A stretch of 64,000 bases of DNA from Perca fluviatilis (Eukaryota; Chordata; Actinopteri; Perciformes; Percidae), in NCBI RefSeq assembly GCF_010015445.1, contig NC_053126.1, forward strand, positions 14,072,169-14,136,168, written 5' to 3'. Each line of letters starts with the position of its first letter. Positions within the stretch are counted from its first letter, which is position 1. The notes beneath the pieces are model-generated. The model searched no databases. It was not told where the DNA came from and was given only the letters and a program-made list of their open reading frames with translations. Below are positions 37,914-49,172 of this stretch, piece after piece. The translations under genes and the position numbers were made by a program.

Positions 37914-38799
37914 TTAAAGGGATACTTCACCGATTTAGCATTAAACATGTAGAAACACGGTAGTATTTTCGAATGACCGTGCTTCCCTCCCTCATGTCCC
38001 CCTGAGACGAGAGATCTCTATTGTGGGTCTGGAAAAAATCTTCCGATTTTTGCGTCATCGGACGATTTTTTTACCCAGAGGCAATGGACTACAGCCAGCG
38101 AGTTCCGCATGTTTTCAACCCGCCCATACGGGGTTGGACTGTCTTTACACGAAGCTAGCCAAAGTACACAGAGTGTCAGCCATCTTGAAGCTTCGCTAAA
38201 CAGCCTCTGTCTTTTCAGTAGCAAACTTTGACAACAATTATGTGCATTCAAACTACCGTACATGTGTTCCACCGGGATACATTGGTACAGATCGGAGAAT
38301 ATGTAGGAAACTTTATTACAGACGGAATACTCAACACACTACGCGAGCTTCGCCTGCTACAGAGACCAGCACCACAGCCTGCGGTGTTGCCCGATGCCGC
38401 TAGCCGGGGAAAGGGACCTCGACAGCGGTGTGCAGGAATTAGAGCTAGGTGGAAAGCTAACGCTAGCTGGCCACCTGTTCCTCCTCCATCAAACGTCAGT
38501 TGTCAAAAACACGTCACCAACTGGGGAACTCTGTTATCAAAATCCAGCCCGAGTTTCCCACCTCTGATTCCCACAGGACGTTACGTGAATAGTATTCCGA
38601 TGTCCATGAACGCACGGTAAAGCAGCGAAGCAAGTGCATTCTGGGATTTTGTGTCTTTCATCCACATTAGCCAAAAATCCATTTTCTGGCTTTACTCAGC
38701 CTAGAAGGCACCAATTTTAAAAAAAATTCACACTTCTACTACGTAAGTGACCCAATTTAAAGATATATTCATCTGTCCAATGGTGAAATATCCCTTTAA
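37914..38799. mobile_element. TTAA-flanked non-autonomous element, 886 bp
   Basis: Left ttaaagggatacttcacc, right ggtgaaatatccctttaa: matching inverted ends with TTAA at each border. The interior encodes a 130-codon plus frame at 38228-38620, rich in Pro, Arg and Ser, without a known fold. No piggyBac transposase motifs seen. Confidence 0.8.
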
Positions 38800-39789
38800 C
38801 TACAATATGGGTAAACTAAAATGAGGCTGTGACATTTTAACTAGAAATTTGTTTTTATCTACCTTCTTGCAGATGAAGATAATTAAAGAGCCTTATTAAT
38901 GACCCTTTTAGATATTAGCATTGTTTATCAGTATTCTCCCAGACTGAAACAAGCATGCTGATACATATTGGCATTGAAAAATGTCTAGAATGAAATCCTG
39001 ATGGCTCCCATGGATTATTTAGTTCTGTGTTACTTTAACCGATAGTGGTGATGTAATGCAGGAGAGAGCTTGAGGCTCAGGTCTATATTTGCTTCCTAAT
39101 TACTGAGGCGTGACCAAGCACTTTTCTGGCTCCGGCCCTGAATTTAAAGCATTGATTATACATCCTGCCAGGTTAAATTGACAAACAATTAGCAGCCTGA
39201 GGCAGCTGCAAAATATTCAATGGATACCACTGATGATTTTGGCTTCTTTGTAATGATTCTGCTATGCGAGAAAAAAAACATTAGCCAGGTGTTCTGAAAT
39301 ATATTGCTGCAATACGTTGGCACAGAACAAAAGTATTACATTTTTTAGTGGCTTCAAGCTAACCTTTTCTCATTTTCAGATTCATTACGATAGATTGGAA
39401 TATTTCCTCTCTCTAATTTATTGTAATGACACTTGCCCCTTTGGGGCTTAATGGTCATCAAAATGTTAATCAACTACAATGTCCTTGTCTTTCTCTCTCA
39501 TCTTTTCTTATCAGGGTGGAATGCCACTCAGCAACATTGTAAACCTTTTACAAAAAAGTTTTAAAGCTAAAGGCCGTCGCAGATTCAATTCTCTCTTTCC
39601 ATCCATTATGTTGAATTATTATCATCATGCTTGTAATGTGCTCATAAATAATTGGTCAGTGAAAGTCTCATCAAAATGGAAAATTATGATTACCTGTGTA
39701 GCTACCTGTAGAATAGAATTGCCAGTCAATTATAGTGTAAAACTGATTGACATCCTGATATATGAATAAAACAGACAAAGCAGTGTTTG
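38800..39789. other. Non-coding interval
   Basis: AT-rich. No gene or repeat recognised. Confidence 0.5.
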
Positions 39790-40110
39790 CTCTACTAGGG
39801 GTTCAACTAATGATTATTTTCATTATTGATTAATCTGTACTGCCTTGATTAATCAGGTCGTAAAATGTCAGATAATAGTGAAAAATGGTTATCATAATTT
39901 CCTGGAACCAAGTTTAATGTCTTCATATTGCTTGTTTTGTTTGACCAACAGTCCACACCCAAAAACACATTTAGCAAAATATCAGATATGACAAAGAGCA
40001 GCAGGAAAACCATTTATTTTAGAAGCTGCAACCAGAGAAAATGTTTATTCGATAATCAAAATAGTTGGCTATTACATTTCTGGCGACCAATTAATTACTC
40101 TGCCAGGGCT
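39790..40110. mobile_element. hAT-like short repeat
   Basis: Starts ctaggggttcaactaatgat, then tattttcattattgatt; near the right end, gataatcaaaatagttggc reverses to a related sequence. This pattern is a familiar fish interspersed repeat. Edges approximate; no coding. Confidence 0.5.
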
Positions 40111-40464
40111 GTTTCTGTATACCAGGACACCTCAAAGTGTATTATTACGCTTACATGGCCACTTTACACAGTCTGTTCTTTCATTTTTAAAAGTATTGAA
40201 GCATGAATGTTCTGCTCTGTAATCCTGCAGTTAAATGTACAGTTGCAACAGTACATCAGTCCTGCAATTAAACCTACTGTCAGTCTTTGTTGAAACTTGA
40301 GAGAGTTGTTGATTCAACTTCATGGCCATTTTGGAGGTTGCTGTTGTTTCTGGTGCTGTTGAATTGTATTGTGTTACTCACAGTTGTATAACCTCTAAAC
40401 AAACATTACAACATTGTATTAGACTGCATTAGTTTTAGCTAGTACCTAACAAACTGGTAAGGGA

Positions 40465-41655
40465 CTGTTCTGTATTTATGGAATAGACCACCGGAGGAAA
40501 ATAGGGGAGGGTCATATCTTTTTATTCTTTGTTGAGAGGAGGGTCATCCAATTTTTTTTAGTCTAGGGGGGAGGGTCACCCAACTTTTGTATTCATGAGA
40601 ACTGCAAAATTTCAAAGTGGCTTGCTTGATGCTTGATGCATATTTATCCATGTAGTTCCATGTTGCTCTCTCAGTCTCAGCCACTATCGCTAGCAGATAG
40701 GTCCATCCCTGTTTAGTCAGCCAGACAATTTGAGCTATAGCTTTAGAGACCGTGGGATTTCCCAAACTGAATAAATCCCGCTCACACATATAAACACAAA
40801 ACTGCTTTGCTAGCTCCATCATGTTGTAACTAAGACATCTGCTGAAAAAATAATTGCCGTACTGTTTAGTTCAAAAACATCGAAAACATAGTACGAAAAC
40901 ATAGCGAACCAGACGCAGGCTTTTATTTTGAAAAGTCGGAACAGCTGGGAGGGCATGAGACGGGAGGTCTCCAGGCTGCAGCCATACCCGACTCAAATAT
41001 CCTTTTGGTCCCGGTGATTATTTGTGAAATTATGCGAACGACGGCCTTTTCAAGAAGGAAGGAGTGGTAGCATGCAAGCTCCCAAATTGACGCTTGTCTG
41101 AGAAATTGAGTTTTGGATAATGTTCAGCTTCGGCAGCTTTAACTATGCTAAAATATACAATGACTGAGGAAGCCTAGTGACGAGTCCATAGCAACCAGTG
41201 TTGAATTTCTTATTAACCACTGTGGTTTGTTGAATGGTCTCAATGTTTTATTGTTTTATTTCATGTGAATACTAGTTTACTAGATGAGTAACTTAGTATT
41301 TGAAGTAATGCAGTAATGCAGGAAGTGTACATTTAGTTTCCATGCTTATTGAGTAAATCTGCTGAAATGGCAGCCACACCATAACAGAGGAGTGTGATGC
41401 GTAATATCAGAATGCAGAGGTTTAGTTGTATATGCAATGGCTGAAAAAAACAATGGACATTCGTACATCTTTGCCAAGTGCAAACCCATACAGACGGCTC
41501 CAATATAATATTGGGCAGGGTCGTCCCTTTTTTTCCCAATCATGTGGGAGGGTCATCCAAAATGTATCACTGGTGAAGGGAGGGTCAAGTCTTTTTTGAT
41601 TTAAGGTCCCATAACTCCTCTGGTGGCCCCTGAAATAAATAACGAACAGTCCCAA
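40465..41655. mobile_element. Non-autonomous DNA element, about 1.2 kb
   Basis: Left gggactgttctgtatttatg then accaccggagga; the right end, reversed, reads gggactgttcgttatttatt then ccaccagagga. Sub-terminal gggagggtcat-like motifs recur in both halves. No transposase found; a 125-codon minus frame has no domain. The target duplication is unclear. Confidence 0.7.
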
Positions 41656-42185
41656 ACTGAGTGTGTTTTGCACAGTGAAAAGTATAACTTTTATAAGTTG
41701 TTGACCTGAAATATGTTTGAGGCATTTTACTATTTTGATATTAATTTGACAGCCGATCAGAAGCCAGTTCCTTCTGTGGCCACAGTATAAAAACAGCAAA
41801 AGTTTGCTACTCTTTCATTGTGACACTTGTCAATAAAAAAAGTCTCGGTCATAAGCCTCAGCCAACGTGTACAATCTGCTCTACAGTGTGTGTACTCTTT
41901 ACAATGCAATGTGATAAAGCCTGCTGCGCCTAACTCCAGCTGCTAGGAGACATTGTTGTGGTGACCGGGTGATTCTCAAGGATGTTCTGTTCACTGTTGA
42001 TGTTTTTCCAGATGCTCAGTTGAAAAAGCGAGCTCTAAGAGAAGCAGAATTGTGTCTTATTGTAGTCTTATTTGAAATGAATGTGTTCATCATATCTCTG
42101 CTTTTGCAACCTGCCCCTGAAACACTGTCCTAAACACACTGCACAAAAGAACCGCACGGTTCGTCAGTACACTGTTAATGTGTAC

Positions 42186-42864
42186 TAACCTCTTACTGCC
42201 GTAGTGCCCACTTTCGACACCTATGTTAAAACAGTTACTGGAAATGACGAGCGGGATGGGCGTGACAAACGCAACCCATGGCAGCTGATTGGACGATTGC
42301 GTCACATGGGTCTGGCTGGTCCCAAATTTCAAAACAGACCGTCATGGCGGCTCGTTCAGAATACGATCTCATATTGTACTAAAATAGTTCACCGAAACGT
42401 GTTTCTGAAAACATTTTAAGCGAGAAATAGGCCATGCAGTTGCTGAATCTGTCTTCATTTCAGCTCGACAAAGGTCAGTTTAAAAGATTTTCGTCAGATT
42501 TTGAGAGACACCGAGCCGACCGCTCCTCAAGTGGAGTGGGGTGCCGCTGCAGGTCACGTCACCTGCAGAAATGTCAAGTAGGTGAGAGGCTGCCCAGAGC
42601 TGGAGGATGCGCCAGCGTCGTTTATAGTCTGGTGTGTGGGAACATTTTGGATTTCACGTTACCTATGATGAAATAAAACAATATAGAACTGCCACTGTGT
42701 GCACGTTTTGTGCAACATGCATTCAATATGCTAATTTTAGCTATATGCTGAAGTATATTCTGGAGTGTTAAAGAAAAAATAAGAACCGTACTGAACCGAA
42801 AACCGTGACCCTAAAACCGTGATACGAACCGAACCGTGGGTTTTGTGAACCGTACCACCCCTAG
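42186..42864. mobile_element. Composite repeat ending in a hAT-type terminus
   Basis: The right end at 42830-42864, reversed, reads ctaggggtggtacggttcac, a hAT-style terminus, with accgtgaccctaaaaccgtg just inside. Bases 42330-42510 are the inverted partner of 290-480. No left terminus could be fixed. Confidence 0.55.
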
Positions 42865-42869
42865 TTTAT

Positions 42870-42871
<2 letters not shown>

Positions 42872-42907
<36 letters not shown>
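42872..42907. repeat. GT microsatellite, 17-18 units
   Basis: Starts eight bases after the hAT-type end. Confidence 0.96.
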
Positions 42908-42908
<1 letters not shown>

Positions 42909-44917
42909 GAGTAGGTGATAGAGCGAGGTAGAAGTGAGAGAGTGACGGCTATTAGCTTTGGAGCGAATACCGACTCTAAAGTCATAGTGAGAGAAACAAA
43001 GTGTCTCCCATGTGTTTTCTGACCGAAGGTGGGAAATCTTTAGCAGGAAAAGTTAACCCTCTCCTTGATTTCACGTTGTTTATGGAGAAGGAGAACCAGG
43101 AAATGGCGGAAAATGCAACGCTACCAAGCCACGGCTGATTTTACGCACAACTATAAAATGGCCTTTAGACTTTAGACTATAATCTTAACACATAGTCATC
43201 TTTTTCCAGAGCTTTCAACCGCATTTCATGAACTTCATCTGCATTCATTCCATTCACATTCGATGTTGAACACAGACCGCAGTTACGATCTCCTGCTGGT
43301 AAATTGAACATGTATTCAAATAATTTTGCTTACTTTTGTGGAATGCTCTTAGTTGCCAAAAAGTGGCTTGAAGTTATAGATGTAGTGACTGTCCCGCTGT
43401 AGTTTAAAGCTGGTAAAAACTTTGCATTACAGTTATGTCTGTACAGTAAACCAACATGGGGTTTTAGTCACAGCTGCAGTTCTGATGTAAAGAACAGATG
43501 TTTTGTAATTGAGCAGAAACACTTAATCGTGAGATTTGAATTTTGCAGCACGTCGTCCACACAGCTGCTGTTTTAACTCTTGTCACCTGTTTGTGTATTA
43601 TAGCTGACAGCTGGTCAGTTCCCGGTGTTTCCGGTGTGTCTGTAACCGTGCCCTCAGAGCCTCAGACGCTTGTTGCAACCTGTTTATGCAGACCGAGTAG
43701 CCGCTGCTCACTTTTATTTGTTGCTATGGTAATAACTGCTCCTGTAAGGGCTGTTAAGTGTGATTTGATTGTGTTTGCTGCAGATTGTGCCACAAGACTT
43801 CTTAAGAGTCACAGGTTCAATCCTATACTGTCTTTAATTCCCTTTTATCTTTTAACAATAGCAGGCAGTAAATCTCTTTTATCACATTCACTCTCAAAGT
43901 GTTAAAGATCAGACAGAAACATGTACTTTATACTACGCAAGACATGACTTGAAAAGAATGTTTATTGACTGTTTGGTGCCTTGTGGACTCTGCATTTCTA
44001 TTTTGGATGGCACTATGTATTTCCCTTTTTTGAGTTTAATTTCAAGCTAATTTAATTTTCATTTTGGTTATTTATACACATGTTTTATTTCCAGTGGAAC
44101 ATACTAATTAAAATGTAAATGAAGCCTTTGAATACAATACTATTTTCAGACTTGAAGATCAGCGCCATGTCTGAGATTGGCAGCCAGCTCACAACCTTGA
44201 TATGTATGTGGGTTGGCATCTCAGTCTTTATTGCTTACTGTCTGCAGGGTTAGCGTCAGTATAGAATGCTGAATGTTAGCTCAGAAACAGATTTTCTTTT
44301 CTTATAGATTTAAAGACCCTTGAAATGGTTTTCATCCATTTTTCATGCCAACCTTCAGGGTGAGTTTTATGATTTTCCTGCTCACAGCTGTGAGATTGTC
44401 CACAATTACTAGCTGGATGTAGTTGAGACTTCTGTTAATCTCACCCTGAAAAAATAACACCCCCAAATCAGTGGTAAATTGGAACCAGTGGAATGAATCA
44501 TTAAAATGGCAATACATATATTATATATTGGGTTTTTGATGTGATTATATACGGATGTTGCTGCAACAAGTGGGACACTACTAACGACTCAGCACGAAAT
44601 ATTGTATCAGCAACCCTGAATAATGAAGAGATCGTTTACACCCTGGCAAATGCATATACAGGCCAATATAATACTGGGAACCTTATTCAATAACGTTCTA
44701 CCGATGAAAAAAATATATTGGTAGTATGGTGGTATTGTTTCACCACGGATGAACGAAAACGCACTTTACAGGTCAGAACATAGTGAACCTCACAGGCCAG
44801 GCACTTCCCGCTTATCCGGCAAACATTAAAAGAAAAAGATAACACACCTTCAAACTCTTAACTACAATCTTCACCTTTACATAATGCCACACTTGTTGGA
44901 GCACCATACAGATTAAT
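42908..44917. other. Non-coding interval
   Basis: No supported gene. A 120-codon frame at 43543-43905 is hydrophobic but has no recognisable family or splice context. Confidence 0.45.
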
Positions 44918-44921
44918 CACA

Positions 44922-44942
44922 CTGTGTGTGTGTGTATATGTG

Positions 44943-45012
<70 letters not shown>
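44922..45012. repeat. GT then CA microsatellite, self-complementary
   Basis: tgtgtgtgtgtatatgtgtatacacac followed by a CA run of about 33 units; it abuts the left end of a Tc1 copy. Confidence 0.95.
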
Positions 45013-45015
<3 letters not shown>

Positions 45016-46145
45016 CCTTTCCAAAAAATTTGAATATCATGGAAAAGTTTATTTATTTCCATAATTCCATTCAAAACGTTAAACTTCCATAGATTATAGA
45101 TTCAGGGCCCACAACTTAAACGATTTCAAGTATTTAATTGTTTATTTGTACATAATTTGGGCTTCCAGCTCATAAAACCCACGAAAACAGGATTTCAAAA
45201 AATTAGAATAATGTGAAGAAATCACCATAAGAAGGACTGGACTGTTGGCCAGTGGTCCAAGGTCCTCTTTTCCAATGAAAGTAAAGTGTGCCTTTCATTC
45301 GGGAATCAAGGTCCAAGGGTTTGGAGGAAGACGGGTGAGGAACAGAACCCAAGCTGCTTGAGGTCCAGTGTGAAATATCCACAGTCAGTCATGATTTGGG
45401 GTGCAATGTCCAGTGCAGGTGTTGGTAAACTCTGCTTTCTTAAATCCAAGGTCACCGCATCAGTCTACCAGAATGTTTTAGAGGACTTCATGATTCCTTC
45501 TGCTGAGGATCTGTATAGAGATGCAGATTTCATCTTCCAGCAGGACCTGGCCCCTGCCCATACTGCCAGAAGCACCAAAACCTGGTTTGATGCCCATGCC
45601 ATCACAGTGCTTGACTGGCCAGCCAACTCGCCGGACCTAAACCCCATTGAGAATCTATGGGGTATTATCAAGAGGAAAATGAGGGACACAAGACCCAAAA
45701 ACAAAGAAGAGCTGACAGCAAGCATCAAGGAAATCTGGGCTTCCATAACTCCCAGGCAATGCCACAGGCTGATTGCTTCAATGCCACGGCGCATCGAGGC
45801 AGTGATTAAGGCAAAGGGATTCCCTACCAAGTATTGAAGATTGACGTATCGTTTTGAAAGTACCATATTTTGATTGATTTGCTGTGATCCTAATTTCTTT
45901 TTTTTTTCTGCAAAAACTGAGAAGTAAATGGTGATTTCTTCACAGTATTCTAATTTTTTGAAATCCTGTTTTCGTGGGTTTTATGAGCTGGAAGCCCAAA
46001 TTATGTACAAATAAACAACTAAATACTTGAAATCGTTTAAGTTGTGGGCCCTGAATCTATAATCTATGGAAGTTTAACGTTTTGAATGGAATTATGGAAA
46101 TAAATAAACTTTTCCATGATATTCAAATTTTTTGGAAAGGGTCTG
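45011..46145 (+). mobile_element. Tc1-like element, internally deleted
   Basis: Starts cagaccctttccaaaaaatt, ends aattttttggaaagggtctg. TIRs of about 210 bp (45011-45225 and 45925-46145), nearly identical. 1135 bp, against roughly 1.6 kb expected for the family. A different family from the copy at 10723. Confidence 0.9.
45226..45837 (+). pseudogene. Tc1-like transposase, C-terminal part
   Basis: The open frame reads QWSKVLFSNESKVCLSFGNQ onward, through FQQDLAPAHTARS and [11 protein letters not shown], to FPTKY and TGA at 45835-45837. The second Asp (QQD) and Glu (PIE) of the DDE triad are present. The first is Asn at 45274-45276, in SNES where the family has SDES. The N-terminal DNA-binding half is deleted: the left TIR runs directly into the catalytic domain. 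Apart from these two defects it is open over about 200 codons, so it is recent but inactive. Confidence 0.92.
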
Positions 46146-46259
<114 letters not shown>

Positions 46260-47385
46260 AGTTTTTTATTCTATTCTATAGGTGATCCTTTGTGTTTTTC
46301 TCATGACAACACTAACAGCCACACTTTACAAGCACTTTTCAGCTTTACAATAGACCATGGGAGTACAAGCCCAGTAGTGGAGTTTGCTCATTGTGTGCGG
46401 CTTTCTAATCTCATGAAACCAGAATTGGTTTTCACTCTTCTTTTCAGAGCCAGGAGATGATAGATAATATAGCTCATGGAGGGAGGCAGGCGTCAGCTCT
46501 GATTTCTCGGGTGGGCTTTGCCTGAATGAGCGGTTAGTGGCACTGACCACCTTGCTTGGCCGTCTGTGACTCAGTGCAGTGTCTGGCTGCCTCCCCCCTT
46601 AGGTGTTATAATCTTTGAATCAACACCCATTGCAGATAAACAAAGCCTCTTCTTTCATACACTGGCTCTGTTTTTATTTCACTTGTCCAAACATCACAGT
46701 ATGGGGTGTGCAGAGCTTCTTTTGAAGAATGAACAACTGCAGCTACACCTTAATTCCTACACTTACCGTTATTCCTAGACCATAAATGCCATTTCTTTCA
46801 GTGAATGTTGAAAAGTTACTTACACGCACATCACGTCATTTACTGACAAAGCAGCAGGAAGTCCTCTTTGCAGTGACACAAATTGCTAATTGTCTCACAA
46901 TTTAAGAAAAATTTTTTCCCCCCCGATACCTGCTGGGCTCCTTACAAAGTTGATGTGATGAGCTTATACTTTCTAGATGCTATTCTGACGAATGTTGCAT
47001 GGTGTGCCACATAAAAAAAAATGAAAATGAAGACGTTTGATTGTGAGCACATTTTATTTATAAATTGCCTTAGGATCTTAGGGAAATGAATGGAGTGAAT
47101 AACACAATACTAACTACTGCAGTTCTGTTCCTGATGGATTAAAACTTGGTGCACAAGAGCTACATATTATTAAATTAATGATTAAGTACCAGACTGCTAA
47201 CTTTGCCCACAGCATGCTTTTTGACCCTAAACTTGTGAAGTATTTATCTCACATAGGAATAATAAATGTTCAGATAAATCTAAAATTAGCTGCTTTTACA
47301 CTTTCTGAATGTGGAATCATCAGATCATCCTTTCCAAACTTTTGGAAAGCAAAACCATTTTGCAGTCACTTTAGTTATGATGTGT
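46260..47385. other. Non-coding interval
   Basis: AT-rich, with no domain or repeat recognised. Confidence 0.5.
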
Positions 47386-48370
47386 ATAAGGGGCTTCACA
47401 ATATGAGGAAAATATGCGATATGTGATAACGTTAAATATCGCGACAGCAATAAATAAACAGATAATAAAACATACTCAATTCTGCCTTTCTGCTGTTTTT
47501 AGAATACTGCTAAAATACAACAAATTGCTTGTTGAATAAAAAAAAACAAAGGAAATTATTTCCAACATTATTTTATTGAACAAACTGAACTAAACACAAA
47601 GGGCACCATTGAAAAAAATTATAGTTACATTTTAAAGTGCCATTTTTTTTTTACTGATACTCTTTCAACTAACTAAAAAATCCCTGAGTGTATTTGCGAT
47701 GTGTTTATTGCGCAAGTTGATTTAACAACATTTGAAATTCTTTACTTGGTACCATGATACTTATTTAACTGCTATTTAAAGCTATATTTCGTAGTTTCTG
47801 TCAGTAATGACAACAACCCTGTCGGCGCATCCACATGACCGAAGCCTTCGGTGATAACGCACCACCCCCACCCCTCCTCCACGCAGTTGCTAGTAGCGTT
47901 TATCCCGTCAAATCACAGAGGACACGGGGATTGAAAAAAACATGATGGACTCTTCAGAAGAAGTAATTATCTTGTAATTTGTATGTCCTTTTCGTTTCCA
48001 AAGCTGAACGCTGCTGTTGTCATTTCTCAGCCGTGACATAAAACGCATCACTCGAGCTGCTGTGTGCCAAAGTTTCCGGACTACACCATTTTGTAAACAC
48101 CGAAATACTGTAGAGTTTTGTGGAGCTGATATGCTTAATTAGCTTTGTATCAACTCATTTGGCAATGGCTTGAATGTAACGGACGCTCATAGAATAGTTG
48201 CTTACTATAGCATAAACTGCATGTAATGTGTTGTCATCCTTCACTTTCAAAATAATATGCTGTCATACATCTAATAATTTTATGACTTGATACTAATCAC
48301 GATTTAATGGAAAAATGCAAAAATAATCCATAGATTAATCACTGATGACAATAACTGCCTTAAAATGGAA
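47386..48370. mobile_element. Nested short DNA repeats, edges uncertain
   Basis: 47390-47470 (ggggcttcacaatatgagga, tatgcgatatgtgataacg) looks like the end of a hAT-type fish repeat. About 47776-47990 (ttaaagctatatttcgtagt onward, with caccacccccacccctcctc inside) looks like a second, TTAA-type repeat inserted in it. The far end near 48340-48380 (ggaattgcgatggcatgata) could be the closing part of the first. Confidence 0.4.
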
Positions 48371-49172
48371 TTGCGATGGCATGATATATACCATGTGGAA
48401 GCGTGTGTGTGTATGTGAAGGATGCTGTGGTAGACATAATTTTATTTAAAATTAAAGATTAATATATCAGCATTCAGACTGGGGCGGGGGGGGGCAGATC
48501 TGGCTGTGGCACAGTTCTCGAGGAGAGGTGTAAACAGAATGCACAGCCATCTGCACAACACAGACCTCTCATCTACCAACTACAACTAAACACCTGCCAC
48601 CATTCAGATTGTTTGGAAAAGTAAATTAGAACTTAAAGTGGCCTTAACTCTGTTTTTACAACATGACTCTCCTCCAGGCATTCACTCTGATTTTGCAACA
48701 TGACTCTTCTGGGCATTCTATCTTCATTTATTTAACCTGCTTGATGAAGATATGTTTGCAATTAGAACAAGCTATTTGACAATGGGCTTAAATAAATACC
48801 AGCCTCTCTCGTTCTGTCTGCTATCTTGACATAACATAATATGTTTGTTTGCCACAGGATATCTCTGTCTGCTTTTTTATTGTACTTACAGTATAAGGTT
48901 AAAGCATAACTTCTGGGAACTAATTAATCTATTCAGCTTAATCTGCCGATAGCAGTGTGGCACATTTTTCTATGTTTCAGTTGTATGTGACGTAAACCTT
49001 CCAAGCTTCATATTGTAGCCTCTTTGGACATAGGCACAGCTGACTAAACTATAAAGAAACTTAATATTTTCTTAATGGTGTATTTGAAATCAACATCCAT
49101 GTTCAGACACTCTATGCACAAGGCTGGTACACAAATGAAAGAGGTGAAACTATTTTCCTAGAAAACAATATA
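48371..49172. other. Non-coding interval
   Basis: A G-run at 48481-48495. No gene recognised. Confidence 0.5.

Noticed and set aside
43543..43905. 120-codon hydrophobic frame
   Set aside because: No family resemblance, no conserved motif and no flanking exon; chance is likely.
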